Shown: positions 1 to 7,778 of the stretch, piece after piece
Position numbering within the stretch: position 1 is the stretch's first letter
Layout: each line of letters begins with the position of its first letter
Assembly: GCF_002114285.1 (NCBI RefSeq)
Contig: NZ_NEDJ01000001.1
Coordinates: 62,001-126,000 of the forward strand
Source: Halorubrum ezzemoulense DSM 17463
GTDB lineage: Archaea; Halobacteriota; Halobacteria; Halobacteriales; Haloferacaceae
Length of the DNA stretch: 64,000 nucleotides
Direction: 5' to 3'
Program-made: the position numbers and the translations under genes
The notes under the pieces: generated by a model
The model's input: only the letters and a program-made list of their open reading frames with translations
Database searches by the model: none
What the model was told of the DNA's origin: nothing

Positions 1-213
1 CCCCTCGACCTGCGGGTCGTAGCGGAACACCTTCAGCTCGACCGTGCTCTCGTCGGCGGCCGCCTTCTCCGCTTCCTCCTCCGGTCGCTGCTGGCGGCGC
101 TCGGCCGCGCGGCGCCGCTTCTCGGCGCGGCGCTCCTCGCCCTTCGAGGCCGGCTCCGTCTCGGTTTCGGCCTCGGTCGATTCCTCGGTCTGCTTCGGAA
201 TTTGCGTGCTCAT
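1..213 (-). CDS. sdhB: Succinate dehydrogenase iron-sulfur subunit, N-terminal part (runs off the window)
   Basis: Only the first 71 codons lie in the window; the gene continues past base 1. It should be the electron-transfer subunit of complex II, carrying iron-sulfur clusters between the flavoprotein and the membrane anchor. The visible part is a long charged Glu/Arg/Lys-rich leader (about residues 1-55) followed by a beta-strand start VELKVFRYDPQVEG, typical of the 2Fe-2S ferredoxin domain of SdhB. No cluster cysteines are reached. Identity rests on this motif and on its place directly downstream of the two membrane-anchor genes, 7 bases after sdhD in the same orientation. Confidence 0.85.
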   Translation of the reverse strand, partial: MSTQIPKQTEESTEAETETEPASKGEERRAEKRRRAAERRQQRPEEEAEKAAADESTVELKVFRYDPQVEG

Positions 214-220
214 TGTCGGT

Positions 221-592
221 TCAGTAGAGTCCGATGCCCGCCCACGCGTTCGCGGTGCGGATTCCCTGCGCGATCAGCACGACGCTCGCGGCGACGAGCG
301 TCCACTTGATCACTGTGCGTTTCGTGCCGGTGAGCCCCTGGTTGACCAGCGCGTTGTAGACGCCGTTGACCCCGTGGAACGTCGCTGTCACGAGGAAGAG
401 GATCATCAGCGAGTAGTAGCTCAGCTGCTCCATCCGGCCGGAGCTGGCGAGGAACGACACCTCGTCGGCGTGGTGGACGAAGTGGAGCAGGAAGAAGTGG
501 AACGCCAACACGACCAGCAGGAACACCGCCGTGATCCGCTGGAGCAGCCACATCCGGCCGCCCGACTGGAACGAGGAGTAGCGCTCGGCCAT
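221..592 (-). CDS. sdhD: Succinate dehydrogenase membrane anchor subunit
   Basis: A 123-residue protein with three hydrophobic segments (about residues 15-38, 57-78, 92-112), the size and topology of the small hydrophobic anchor of complex II. Histidines in the first segment region (FHFFLLHFVHH) and in TATFHGVNG are candidates for haem or quinone-site residues. It would anchor SdhAB at the cytoplasmic face of the membrane and help pass electrons to quinone. It begins immediately after sdhC (one base between the sdhC stop and this ATG) and is followed 7 bases later by sdhB, so the three are one transcript. The sdhC/sdhD labels are by order and size; naming of the two anchors varies between genomes. 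Confidence 0.88.
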   Translation of the reverse strand: MAERYSSFQSGGRMWLLQRITAVFLLVVLAFHFFLLHFVHHADEVSFLASSGRMEQLSYYSLMILFLVTATFHGVNGVYNALVNQGLTGTKRTVIKWTLVAASVVLIAQGIRTANAWAGIGLY

Positions 593-593
593 C

Positions 594-1019
594 TCAGAAC
601 GCCCCCGCGATGAACGTCGGCACGGACGCGACGGTGATCGCTCCGGTGAGGACCAGCGACGCGTAGAAGCTCTTGTCCTGTGCGTCCAACCCGATGCCGA
701 GGTCGGTGAGGAGGAGCCGGGTGCCGTTGAGCATGTGGAAGACGGCGACCGCCAGCAGGCCGACCTCCAGGATGCGGACGAGCAGCAGCCCCTCCAGCGA
801 GACGATCGTCTGCGTGTACACGTCGTTGCCCGCGGCGATCGCGGCTTCGCTGGCGCCGGCCGCCGGAATCCCCGTACTCAACACGGCGATGTGCGTGAAC
901 AGGTACCCGATGAGCACCCATCCGGTGAACTTGTGGAAGATCCACGCCCACATCCCCGCCTCGAACTCCCGCCAACGGCCGAAGTCCTCGATGAGGCCTC
1001 GATTGTACGACTGACTCAT
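594..1019 (-). CDS. sdhC: Succinate dehydrogenase cytochrome b subunit
   Basis: A 141-residue membrane protein with three hydrophobic spans (about 30-50, 75-100, 115-138) and the family motif [16 protein letters not shown], whose histidines are likely haem-b or quinone-site residues. A second conserved histidine lies in [11 protein letters not shown]. It forms the quinone-reducing membrane part of complex II with SdhD. It is the first gene of the sdh operon. A TATA box on the minus strand (1044-1050) lies about 27 bases before the ATG, consistent with a leaderless message. The operon is transcribed away from cspA. Confidence 0.9.
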   Translation of the reverse strand: MSQSYNRGLIEDFGRWREFEAGMWAWIFHKFTGWVLIGYLFTHIAVLSTGIPAAGASEAAIAAGNDVYTQTIVSLEGLLLVRILEVGLLAVAVFHMLNGTRLLLTDLGIGLDAQDKSFYASLVLTGAITVASVPTFIAGAF

Positions 1020-1043
1020 ACCTAACGGTTCTGAACCGGGGTC

Positions 1044-1050
1044 GTATAGT
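1044..1050 (-). promoter_or_regulatory. TATA box of the sdh operon
   Basis: Read on the minus strand the sequence is ACTATACG, centred about 27 bases before the sdhC ATG at 1019. This is the expected spacing for an archaeal promoter giving a leaderless transcript. Confidence 0.65.
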
Positions 1051-1231
1051 AGTTACTAACACGGCGGGGCTCGCTCCCGGATCTCGGCGAGCGACGAACG
1101 CCCGCGAAACGGACGCAACGACCCGAAATGGCGAATTTTTGAACGCTCCGCGAGAGCCGGCTCGCGGCGGCGCGACGCCGTCGGACCGGCCCGTGAGACC
1201 GGGTTTCAGGGACCGCACCGTCACGGAAGCC

Positions 1232-1237
1232 TTTTAT
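1232..1237 (+). promoter_or_regulatory. TATA box of cspA
   Basis: The sequence CCTTTTATG is centred about 29 bases before the cspA ATG at 1264, leaving at most a few bases of leader. The region 1051-1231 between this box and the divergent sdh promoter holds no gene that I can support. Confidence 0.65.
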
Positions 1238-1263
1238 GTTCCACTCCCGCTTCTTCGGTCGCA

Positions 1264-1458
1264 ATGGCGAAAGGCGAAGTCGATTTCTTCAACGACACTG
1301 GCGGCTACGGTTTCATTTCGACTGACGACGCGGACGAGGACGTGTTCTTCCACATGGAGGACGTCGGCGGTCCGGACCTCGAAGAGGGTCAGGAAGTCGA
1401 GTTCGACATCGAGGAGGCGGACAAGGGTCCGCGCGCGTCGAACGTCACCCGTCTGTAA
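1264..1458 (+). CDS. cspA: Cold-shock domain protein (CspA family)
   Basis: A 64-residue single cold-shock domain, full length for the family. RNP1-like GGYGFIS (residues 12-18) and RNP2-like DVFFHM (residues 26-31) are intact; these bind single-stranded nucleic acid. The protein is acidic, as is usual in haloarchaea. Likely role is RNA chaperone or single-strand DNA/RNA binding in the cytoplasm. Monocistronic: own TATA box, and a run of five T at 1488-1492 after the stop that could terminate transcription. Confidence 0.95.
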   Translation: MAKGEVDFFNDTGGYGFISTDDADEDVFFHMEDVGGPDLEEGQEVEFDIEEADKGPRASNVTRL

Positions 1459-1487
1459 GTCGGCGACGACACCCGAGGCGAATCGGC

Positions 1488-1492
1488 TTTTT
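1488..1492 (+). terminator. Possible oligo-T terminator of cspA
   Basis: A run of five T inside GC-rich sequence 30 bases after the cspA stop codon. Archaeal RNA polymerase commonly stops at T-runs without a hairpin. There is no other support. Confidence 0.35.
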
Positions 1493-1611
1493 GACCGCTT
1501 TCACCCTTCGAGCGGCCGCTCCGGATCGCGGGCCACCGCGGGCGGTAGGCCCGGTCGGCGCCGACGGCGAAACACCCGATCCGACCCCGACCGATAGGGA
1601 TTTACCGCTCG

Positions 1612-1631
1612 TTGACTGACTAGTCAGTCAA
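1612..1631. promoter_or_regulatory. Perfect 20-bp palindrome, probable TetR operator
   Basis: TTGACTGACTAGTCAGTCAA is its own reverse complement over all 20 bases. It ends on the A of the ATG of the downstream TetR gene, so for a leaderless gene it covers the transcription start. A weak AT-rich element (GGGATTTAC, near 1598-1604) lies about 30 bases upstream as a possible TATA box. Its length, symmetry and position fit an autoregulatory operator that blocks the start site of the TetR-MFS operon. Confidence 0.8.
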
Positions 1632-2353
1632 TGAGCGACGCGCCGAGCGCGGCGGAGGAGATCATGGACGGGGTGTACAGCGCCCTCCGCGCTCACGGGT
1701 ACGCCGACCTGACGATGCAGGACATCGCCGACGAGTGTTCGAAGAGCAAGTCGCTGCTCCACTACCACTACGACACGAAGGAGGACTTGCTCGTCGCCTT
1801 CCTCGACTACGTCGTCACCGACTCGGAGGAGCGGATCGCGGCCCGCGCCGACGACCCGCCCGTCGAGCGGCTGGTCCAGTTCGTCGGGTGGTTCGTCTTC
1901 GCGCCCGACGAGGCCGACCGCGAGGCGTTCCACATCGCCCTGTTGGAATTGCGCACGCAGGGACCGTTCAACGAGCGGATCCGCGAGCAGCTGGCGCGCA
2001 GCGACCGGCTGCTGCGGGGCACCGTCGCCGACATCCTCGGGGACGGGATCGATGCCGGCGTCTTCCGCGACGTCGACGCGGAGGAGACGGCGGCGCTGCT
2101 CGTGGCCACCCTCGACGGCGCCCGGACCAGACAGATCACCCTCGCCGGCGCCGGGCGCGACGACGACGCGGCCGGCTACACCCGCGAGGTCGCAGAGGCG
2201 ACGCTCCGGCGGATCGTCGGCCCGCTGCTCGCGGAGGGCATGGAACTGCCGCCGCTCGACGAGTCGATCGACGCGCTTCGGGGCGACGCCGACCCTGACG
2301 AATCGGTCGACGACGACGGAGCGGCCGGCAGGTCCACGGACCCCGGCGAATGA
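1631..2353 (+). CDS. TetR/AcrR-family transcriptional regulator
   Basis: A 240-residue regulator with the TetR N-terminal helix-turn-helix domain: helices around residues 5-50 including YADLTMQDIADECSKSKSLLHYHYDTKEDLL, the usual pattern ending in the YHY-x-x-KEDL signature. The C-terminal half is a helical ligand-binding and dimerisation region, followed by a disordered acidic tail. It overlaps the downstream MFS transporter gene by four bases (ATGA), so the two form a translationally coupled operon. The perfect palindrome over its start codon is the likely operator. Family logic suggests a repressor released by a substrate of the transporter; the ligand is unknown. Confidence 0.92.
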   Translation: MSDAPSAAEEIMDGVYSALRAHGYADLTMQDIADECSKSKSLLHYHYDTKEDLLVAFLDYVVTDSEERIAARADDPPVERLVQFVGWFVFAPDEADREAFHIALLELRTQGPFNERIREQLARSDRLLRGTVADILGDGIDAGVFRDVDAEETAALLVATLDGARTRQITLAGAGRDDDAAGYTREVAEATLRRIVGPLLAEGMELPPLDESIDALRGDADPDESVDDDGAAGRSTDPGE

Positions 2354-3723
2354 GCCGCTTCGGGTTCGAGCGACCGCCGCCGGTGCTGCTCGCGGTGATC
2401 GCGAGCACGTTCTTCGTCGGCTTCGGCGGCGGCGTCGTCTTCCCGATCCTCCCCAACCTCGGCGCAGTCCTCGGTATCTCCGCGTTCATGGTCGGCGCGA
2501 TCCTCTCCGCGAACCGGTGGGTTCGACTCATCGCGAACGCGCCCGCCGGCGCCCTCGTCGACCGGTACGGGACCCGGACGCCGTTCGTCGCCGGGCTGTT
2601 CGTCGAGGGGGTCGCCACGCTCGGCTACGTCGTCGCGCTCGCGATGCCCCCCGCAGAGGCGCTCCGTCCACTCGCGGCCTCGCTCCCCGCGTTCGCCGTC
2701 GGCCCGTTGGTCGTCGGTCCCGAGCAGTGGTTCGCCCCGATCGGCGTCGCCGTCGCGCCCGAGACGTGGTTCCTGCTCGCGCGGGTCCTCTGGGGGCTCG
2801 GCTCCGCGGCGGTGTTCGCGACGGCGTACACCATTGCGGCCGACCTCTCCGACAGCGGTTCCCGGGGGACGAACATGGGGATCGTCCGCGGCGGGATCAC
2901 GATGGGGTTCCCGGCCGGCCTCGTCCTCGGCGGCGTCGTCTCCGCGCTCGTGGGCAACGTCGCCGCCTTCGCCGTCGCCGCCGCCTTCGCGCTCACCGCG
3001 AGCGCGGTCGCCTACCGGTACGTCCCGGAGACGCACGTCACCGGCGACCGCTCCGACGACTCGATCAGGCCGTGGGAGATCGACACCGCCGTCCCGGCGC
3101 TGACGGTCGGGCTGGTCAACTTCGGACTGATGTTCGCGTACATCGGCGCGCTGTTCTCCACGCTCGTCTTGTTCCTCGGCGCGAACGACATCTCGCTGTT
3201 CGGTCTCGCCCCGCAGGGCACCTCCGGGCTGTTCATGGCCGGAACGGTCCTCTCGGCGGCGTTCTTCATGCTCGTCGGCGGACGCGTCTCCGACACCCGC
3301 GACTCCCGCACGCCGATCCTCCTGACATTCCTCGTCGTCTCGTTCGTCGGGTTCCTGCTGCTCGCGCGGGCCGGCTCGGTCCTCTCCTTGGGTCTCGCCT
3401 GCGTTTTCATCGGCGCGGGACAGGGCGGGACGAGCGGCCCGATGATGGCGCTGCTCGCTGACCTCACCCCCGATGAGCGCATGGGGCGCGCCTCGGGAAC
3501 GAACAACGTCCTCGGCGACGTGGGGGGCGGGCTCGGCCCCATGGTGTCGCTCCCCCTCATCGAGGCGGTCGGCTTCACGCCGATCTACGCCGCCTGCGCC
3601 GTCCTCCCGCTGCTGGCCGGCGTCGTCCTCCTTTTCGGAGTCCGACGGGAGACCGGGACGTTCCTGCCCGGGCAGGCCGCGGGCGAGGCCGGCGGGAACG
3701 ACCCCGTCGCGACGGACGCGTAG
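2350..3723 (+). CDS. MFS-family efflux transporter
   Basis: A 457-residue integral membrane protein with about twelve predicted spans and the layout of the major facilitator superfamily. An acidic-basic loop LVDRYGTRTPF after the second span corresponds to the MFS motif A (GxxxDRxGxR), and VGGRVSDTRDSRTP near residue 310 is its repeat in the second half. Cotranscribed with the TetR regulator through an ATGA overlap, which suggests drug or metabolite export under substrate-responsive repression. The substrate cannot be told from sequence. The C-terminal tail is hydrophilic and probably cytoplasmic. Confidence 0.9.
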   Translation: MSRFGFERPPPVLLAVIASTFFVGFGGGVVFPILPNLGAVLGISAFMVGAILSANRWVRLIANAPAGALVDRYGTRTPFVAGLFVEGVATLGYVVALAMPPAEALRPLAASLPAFAVGPLVVGPEQWFAPIGVAVAPETWFLLARVLWGLGSAAVFATAYTIAADLSDSGSRGTNMGIVRGGITMGFPAGLVLGGVVSALVGNVAAFAVAAAFALTASAVAYRYVPETHVTGDRSDDSIRPWEIDTAVPALTVGLVNFGLMFAYIGALFSTLVLFLGANDISLFGLAPQGTSGLFMAGTVLSAAFFMLVGGRVSDTRDSRTPILLTFLVVSFVGFLLLARAGSVLSLGLACVFIGAGQGGTSGPMMALLADLTPDERMGRASGTNNVLGDVGGGLGPMVSLPLIEAVGFTPIYAACAVLPLLAGVVLLFGVRRETGTFLPGQAAGEAGGNDPVATDA

Positions 3724-3855
3724 CCGCGCTCGTCGCCGCCCGACCGGCGGGACGGGAACTCCTTCCGGCGGGGCGTCGGGACGCCGTATGCGAACCGCTA
3801 TCGCCCCCTGCCCGAAAGAACAACCGTTAAAAGTCGGCGTCGGGTTCGTACGGAC

Positions 3856-4332
3856 ATGGCTGGAACTATCGAAGCGCTCGTCCCCGGCGGGCAGGCCAAC
3901 CCCGGCCCGCCGCTCGGTCCCGAGCTCGGACCGACGCCGGTGGACGTTCAGGACGTCGTCGAGGAGATCAACGACGAGACCGCTGCCTTCGACGGCATGG
4001 AGGTGCCCGTCACCGTCGAGTACGACGACGACGGCTCCTTCACCATCGAGGTCGGCGTGCCGCCCACGGCGGAGCTCATCAAGGACGAGGCCGGCTTCGA
4101 CACCGGCTCCGGCGAGCCGCAGGAGAACTTCGTCGCCGACATGTCGATCGAACAGGTGAAGAAGGTCGCAGAGCAGAAGTCGAGCGACCTGCTCGCGTAC
4201 GACACGAAGGCCGCCGCCAAGGAGGTCGGCGGCACCTGCGCCTCCCTCGGCGTCACCATCGAGGGCGAGGACGCCCGGACGTTCGACGACCGCGTCGACG
4301 CCGGCGAGTACGACGACGTCCTCGACGAGTAA
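3856..4332 (+). CDS. rpl11: Large-subunit ribosomal protein L11
   Basis: A 158-residue archaeal L11. The N-terminal domain shows the conserved LVPGGQANPGPPLGPELGP loop, where thiopeptide antibiotics and elongation factors act with the 23S rRNA GTPase centre. The C-terminal RNA-binding domain ends with ASLGVTIEG, followed by an acidic haloarchaeal tail. It stands alone rather than with L1-L10-L12. The sequence CGTTAAAAG about 25-28 bases before the ATG is a plausible TATA box, giving a leaderless message, and a T6 run follows the stop. Confidence 0.97.
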   Translation: MAGTIEALVPGGQANPGPPLGPELGPTPVDVQDVVEEINDETAAFDGMEVPVTVEYDDDGSFTIEVGVPPTAELIKDEAGFDTGSGEPQENFVADMSIEQVKKVAEQKSSDLLAYDTKAAAKEVGGTCASLGVTIEGEDARTFDDRVDAGEYDDVLDE

Positions 4333-4335
4333 CGC

Positions 4336-4341
4336 TTTTTT
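4336..4341 (+). terminator. Oligo-T terminator after rpl11
   Basis: Six consecutive T start three bases after the rpl11 stop codon in otherwise GC-rich DNA, matching the T-run terminators used by archaeal RNA polymerase. Confidence 0.5.
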
Positions 4342-4487
4342 CCGGCTCTCCGCTTTCCGGCGCCGCTTTTGATTCCGACCCGTTACACCGCGGTCCGCGT
4401 CATCGGGGTGCGTGCCCTCCGCACCGTCCGGGTTCGGGCCGTCCGCGGAGGCGGCCACTTATGAGCGGACCGGACCGACACGTCGGT

Positions 4488-4775
4488 ATGCCGGATCTCA
4501 ACCCGATCGCGAAGCGGATCCACAACGTCCAGCCCCGACCGGTTCGGCTCGAACTCGACTCCGGCGAGACCGGCGTCTTCGAGTTCTCGTCGACGGAGTT
4601 CTTCCAGCGGGAGTTCCGCGGCGAGGGCGTCCGAACCGACGGCGACGCCGACGCCGAGTTCCGCCTGATCAGCTCCGAGGACTACGAGGACATCCTGCTC
4701 GGCCGCTCCGGACCCGACGAGGAGGGGTGGTCGATGGTCGGCGAGGTGGTCGCGGCCGAGCGCGCCGAGGGGTAG
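4488..4775 (+). CDS. Conserved haloarchaeal small protein of unknown function
   Basis: A 95-residue acidic soluble protein starting MPDLNPIAKRIHNVQP. No catalytic motif or membrane segment is visible; the middle reads as beta-rich (PVRLELDSGETGVFEFSSTEFF), perhaps a small barrel-like fold. An in-frame ATG at 4461 is possible, but CTTATGAG at 4458-4465 is a TATA-like box about 27 bases before 4488, favouring a leaderless start there. It is convergent with the usp gene downstream. I do not recognise a named family. Confidence 0.7.
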   Translation: MPDLNPIAKRIHNVQPRPVRLELDSGETGVFEFSSTEFFQREFRGEGVRTDGDADAEFRLISSEDYEDILLGRSGPDEEGWSMVGEVVAAERAEG

Positions 4776-4802
4776 CCGGACCGCCTCGTCAGCGGAGCGC
4801 GC

Positions 4803-5255
4803 TCAGCGGACGACCGTGACGGGCACCTCGGCGCGGCGCACCACGCCCTCAGCGACGCTGCCGAGGAGGACCCGCGAGAGGCCGGTCCGGCCCCGGCTCG
4901 CCAGCACGAGGTGGTCGAACGGCTCGCCGTCCTCGCCGTCTTCGCCGACCGGCTTCTCGCCGCCCGCGACGCCGAGGATCGTCTTCGTCGGGCGGCCGAC
5001 CTCCAGCCGCGTCTCGACATCCCGGTCGACTATCTCCGACACTTCGGCGAGGACCCGTTCGCCGCGCTGCTTGGCGCTCTCGTACCACTGGTCGGACGCG
5101 CCCGGGAACCCGCCGTCGGCGCCCGTCGCCGAGTCGGCGGGGTTGATCACGTGAAGGGCCGTGAGGTCGGCGTCCGGCCACTCGTCGGCCGCGAACCGCA
5201 GCGCCTCGGCCGCCTCTTCCGACCCGTCCACCGCGACGAGGATGCGCTTGCTCAT
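4803..5255 (-). CDS. Universal stress protein (UspA family)
   Basis: A 150-residue single Usp domain starting MSKRILVAVDGSEEA. The nucleotide-binding signature near the C-terminus (ASRGRTGLSRVLLGSVAEGVVRRAEVPV) matches the G-2x-G-9x-G-S/T pattern of ATP-binding Usp proteins. These cytoplasmic proteins act in stress signalling; the specific role is unknown. An upstream in-frame GTG at 5282 is less likely because the conserved beta strand begins at 5255. It is one of four Usp genes in the window, none adjacent to another. Confidence 0.92.
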   Translation of the reverse strand: MSKRILVAVDGSEEAAEALRFAADEWPDADLTALHVINPADSATGADGGFPGASDQWYESAKQRGERVLAEVSEIVDRDVETRLEVGRPTKTILGVAGGEKPVGEDGEDGEPFDHLVLASRGRTGLSRVLLGSVAEGVVRRAEVPVTVVR

Positions 5256-5393
5256 ACGCGGCGGTTCGACTGCTCCGGACAAAAAGGGCGGCGATGAGTT
5301 CGAGTCGGCGACAATTCACCGCGAGGCCGTAGGCCGGGACCGGGCGGCGGGGCAGTCGGTCGCGGAGCGCTCGCCGGCCGCGCGGCGCTCGTC

Positions 5394-7295
5394 TCAGTCG
5401 TGCCGCGTCACGCACTCCGAGAGGCCGATCAGCTCGACGGGCTCGGAGTTGTCCGGCGAGTAGACGACCATCTGCCCCTTCTCCATGTACGGCACCTTGC
5501 CGGCGAGGTTCGACGGGATGTTGACGCTGGAGATCGCGTCCTCGTCGCCGAGGTTCAAGACGATCTTCGTGTTCACCTGCTTGAACACCGACTCGGCCAC
5601 GTCCTGGGGGTCCTGCGTGATCAGGAACAGGCCCAGCCGCTCCTTTCGGCCCTGCTTCGCGGCCTCCGTGAACTTCTGGACCACCTTCTGGGCCTGGACG
5701 TTGTCGGCGTCGGCGAGGAAGTTGTGCGCCTCGTCCATCCCGACGAGGAGCGGCGTCTCCTTGATCCGGTCGCTCTCCGGGTCGTTCGAGAGCTTGTCGT
5801 CGACGAGTAGCCCCGCGACCGCGAGCACGACGATCTCCTTCTGCCGGGAGGTCGGCAGGTGGTAGGTTGGGACGACCGAGAGCCCGCCGGGGCGCACGAG
5901 GGTGTGGTCCAGCTCCGTGATCGGCTTCGCGTCCTGATCGAAGATCCCGCTCGGGACCCCGCGGACCCGCCGTTTGACCGCGTCGAACGTCGCCTCGTGG
6001 ATCCGACCGCTCTCGTGGAGCTCCTCTTTGAGCGCCGGGTCGTCGAGGTACGAGAGGAACTCGCTGTAGGTGCCCGCGTCGCCGTAGTTGTCGAAGAACC
6101 GGTTGATGAGGGTCAACAGCGCGGGGTACTGGTTGTCGTTGAGCCCGGAGCCGGCGACCAGCCACGGCATGTCCTTCGCCAGCGAGAAGGGGATCGTGAA
6201 CTCAACGCGCTCGGCGCGGTGCCCCTCGCCGGGGTACGTCGCGTTCGCGACGCGGGGCACGAGGGCGACGGTGTCGTCGTGGCCCCCGTGGGCGATCCCC
6301 TCGCCTTCCAGCCGGCGCGCGAACGCGTCGTCGAGGTCGGGGTTGTCGTCGTGCATCTGCGCGTACTCGTCCTGCGGGTCGAACTGGACGACTGCCATTC
6401 GCGATTCGCGGCCGTCGCCCATCGGGTAAGTTCGGTCGGAGTCGAGGTACTGGCGGAGGACGTTCTTCGAGGCGTGGGTCTTCCCGGAACCGGTGCCGCC
6501 GGCGACGAGCGTGTGCCGGAACGCGAGCGGGTCGCCGTCGCCGTAGTCGTCCTTGACGCGGTAGTCGACCGTCGGGGGCTCCGCCGCGGTGCGGACCTTC
6601 TCGCCCCCGACGGAGAGGTGGCCGAGGAAGACGCCGTCGTCGGGGATCTTCAGCCCCGTCTTGATCTCGGCGTCGTCGTCGGCCTCCTCGACGACCGCGC
6701 CCGGCTTCGGCACGCGGTCCGTCATCCGGCGTTTCATTCCCTCGCCCTCGCCGTAGACGACGGACATCGGCTCCAGGTCGGCGACGAACTTGTAGTCGCG
6801 CTCGGCGAACTCGTCGCGGCGCATCTGCCGGCGGGCGTGGATCTCGGTCGCGTCGTCGGACTGGAACTCCTGCGCGTACTCCAGTCCCGTGATCCGACAG
6901 AACAGCCGCTCGCCGTCCGGGTACGGGATCAGGAGGTACTTTCCGAGCCGCACCGACTCGCGGTTGCCGGTCGTGACGAACGCCTTCAGTGACGTCTCGT
7001 CTTCCTCCTCGGCCACGCGGAGCCCCTGAGAGACCGACACGACGCCGAGCCCCGCGTCGCTGCCGGCCGGCGTCGCGTCGTAGGCGGCGAACGCCTCGTC
7101 TTCCGCGTCGCCGCGCGCGTCAGCGGTCCCGGCTTCGGTCGCCGAATCACCCCCCGCATCGGCCGCACTCCCGCCGTCGGCCGCCGAGGCAACCCCGCCG
7201 TCGGCCGTGGAGTTGCCTCCGCCGTCGGCCTCGCTCGGCGCGCCGCCGTCGCCGTCACCGTCTCCGGTGAACTCGGTGAAATCCTCCAGCGTCAT
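5394..7295 (-). CDS. HerA/FtsK-type ATPase
   Basis: A 633-residue protein. Residues 10-70 are a low-complexity Gly/Asp/Ala linker with repeated ADGG-like units. Residues about 100-200 may form the HAS-barrel seen in HerA. The P-loop GGTGSGKT is at 266-273 and a Walker B LLVGMDEAHNF near residue 510, followed by a sensor region LFLITQDPQDVAESVFKQ. HerA works with the NurA nuclease in archaeal DNA end resection, but no nurA lies beside it, so this may be a paralogue with another DNA-translocation role. Start: ATG at 7295 rather than a longer reading from 7349. It is divergent from the gene at 7400. Confidence 0.85.
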   Translation of the reverse strand: MTLEDFTEFTGDGDGDGGAPSEADGGGNSTADGGVASAADGGSAADAGGDSATEAGTADARGDAEDEAFAAYDATPAGSDAGLGVVSVSQGLRVAEEEDETSLKAFVTTGNRESVRLGKYLLIPYPDGERLFCRITGLEYAQEFQSDDATEIHARRQMRRDEFAERDYKFVADLEPMSVVYGEGEGMKRRMTDRVPKPGAVVEEADDDAEIKTGLKIPDDGVFLGHLSVGGEKVRTAAEPPTVDYRVKDDYGDGDPLAFRHTLVAGGTGSGKTHASKNVLRQYLDSDRTYPMGDGRESRMAVVQFDPQDEYAQMHDDNPDLDDAFARRLEGEGIAHGGHDDTVALVPRVANATYPGEGHRAERVEFTIPFSLAKDMPWLVAGSGLNDNQYPALLTLINRFFDNYGDAGTYSEFLSYLDDPALKEELHESGRIHEATFDAVKRRVRGVPSGIFDQDAKPITELDHTLVRPGGLSVVPTYHLPTSRQKEIVVLAVAGLLVDDKLSNDPESDRIKETPLLVGMDEAHNFLADADNVQAQKVVQKFTEAAKQGRKERLGLFLITQDPQDVAESVFKQVNTKIVLNLGDEDAISSVNIPSNLAGKVPYMEKGQMVVYSPDNSEPVELIGLSECVTRHD

Positions 7296-7399
7296 GGCGT
7301 ATCCACCGGCCGCCGGGCCGAAAGCGTTTGCCCTCCCGCCGGGACGCACGGGAACCCCTCCCGCGGCGCGCTTATCCCGCTCGACCCCGTACCCGTGCC

Positions 7400-7735
7400 A
7401 TGATACTCGTTCGCGGCAGCGGAGGCGGGACGGACCTCACCGGTACGGTGTTCGAGCGCGGCGAAGAGCCGCCGGCGTACAAGGGCGCGCCCGACGAGGA
7501 CGCGCCGTACGTGTGGGTGTGCGACTCCTTCTACGAGGTCGAGAGCGGCGGCTCCCCGCTCGTCGTCGACGGCGAGGAGATCCGCGTCGCCTTCGAGGAG
7601 CCGATGCCCCGCGGGTTCGACACGCGCGACCAGGCGGTCGAGGCGGCCCGCGACCACGTCCGGACGCAGTTCGCGCGGATCGGCGTCGACCCCGATGACG
7701 CCGACATCGAGGTGACCGCGGCGGACCCCGCCTGA
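7400..7735 (+). CDS. Conserved haloarchaeal protein of unknown function (probably DUF7113)
   Basis: A 111-residue acidic protein starting MILVRGSGGGTDLTGTVFERG. The N-terminal half is beta-rich and the C-terminal half contains a helix (DQAVEAARDHVRTQFARIG). No catalytic motif is apparent. The DUF7113 label is from memory of similar haloarchaeal proteins and should be tested. The start is supported by CTTATCCC near 7371-7378, about 27 bases upstream. It is divergent from the HerA-type ATPase, with 104 bases between the two start codons. Confidence 0.65.
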   Translation: MILVRGSGGGTDLTGTVFERGEEPPAYKGAPDEDAPYVWVCDSFYEVESGGSPLVVDGEEIRVAFEEPMPRGFDTRDQAVEAARDHVRTQFARIGVDPDDADIEVTAADPA

Positions 7736-7778
7736 GTCTCGCCTCGCTTTTACCTGCCCCGCCTCGGTACGGGTCGGT

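Noticed and set aside
2176-4458. A 760-codon minus-strand reading frame across the TetR, MFS and L11 genes
   Set aside because: It is a GC-rich shadow of three genes with clear family motifs on the plus strand; its translation is low-complexity Arg/Asp/Glu/Val with no domain.
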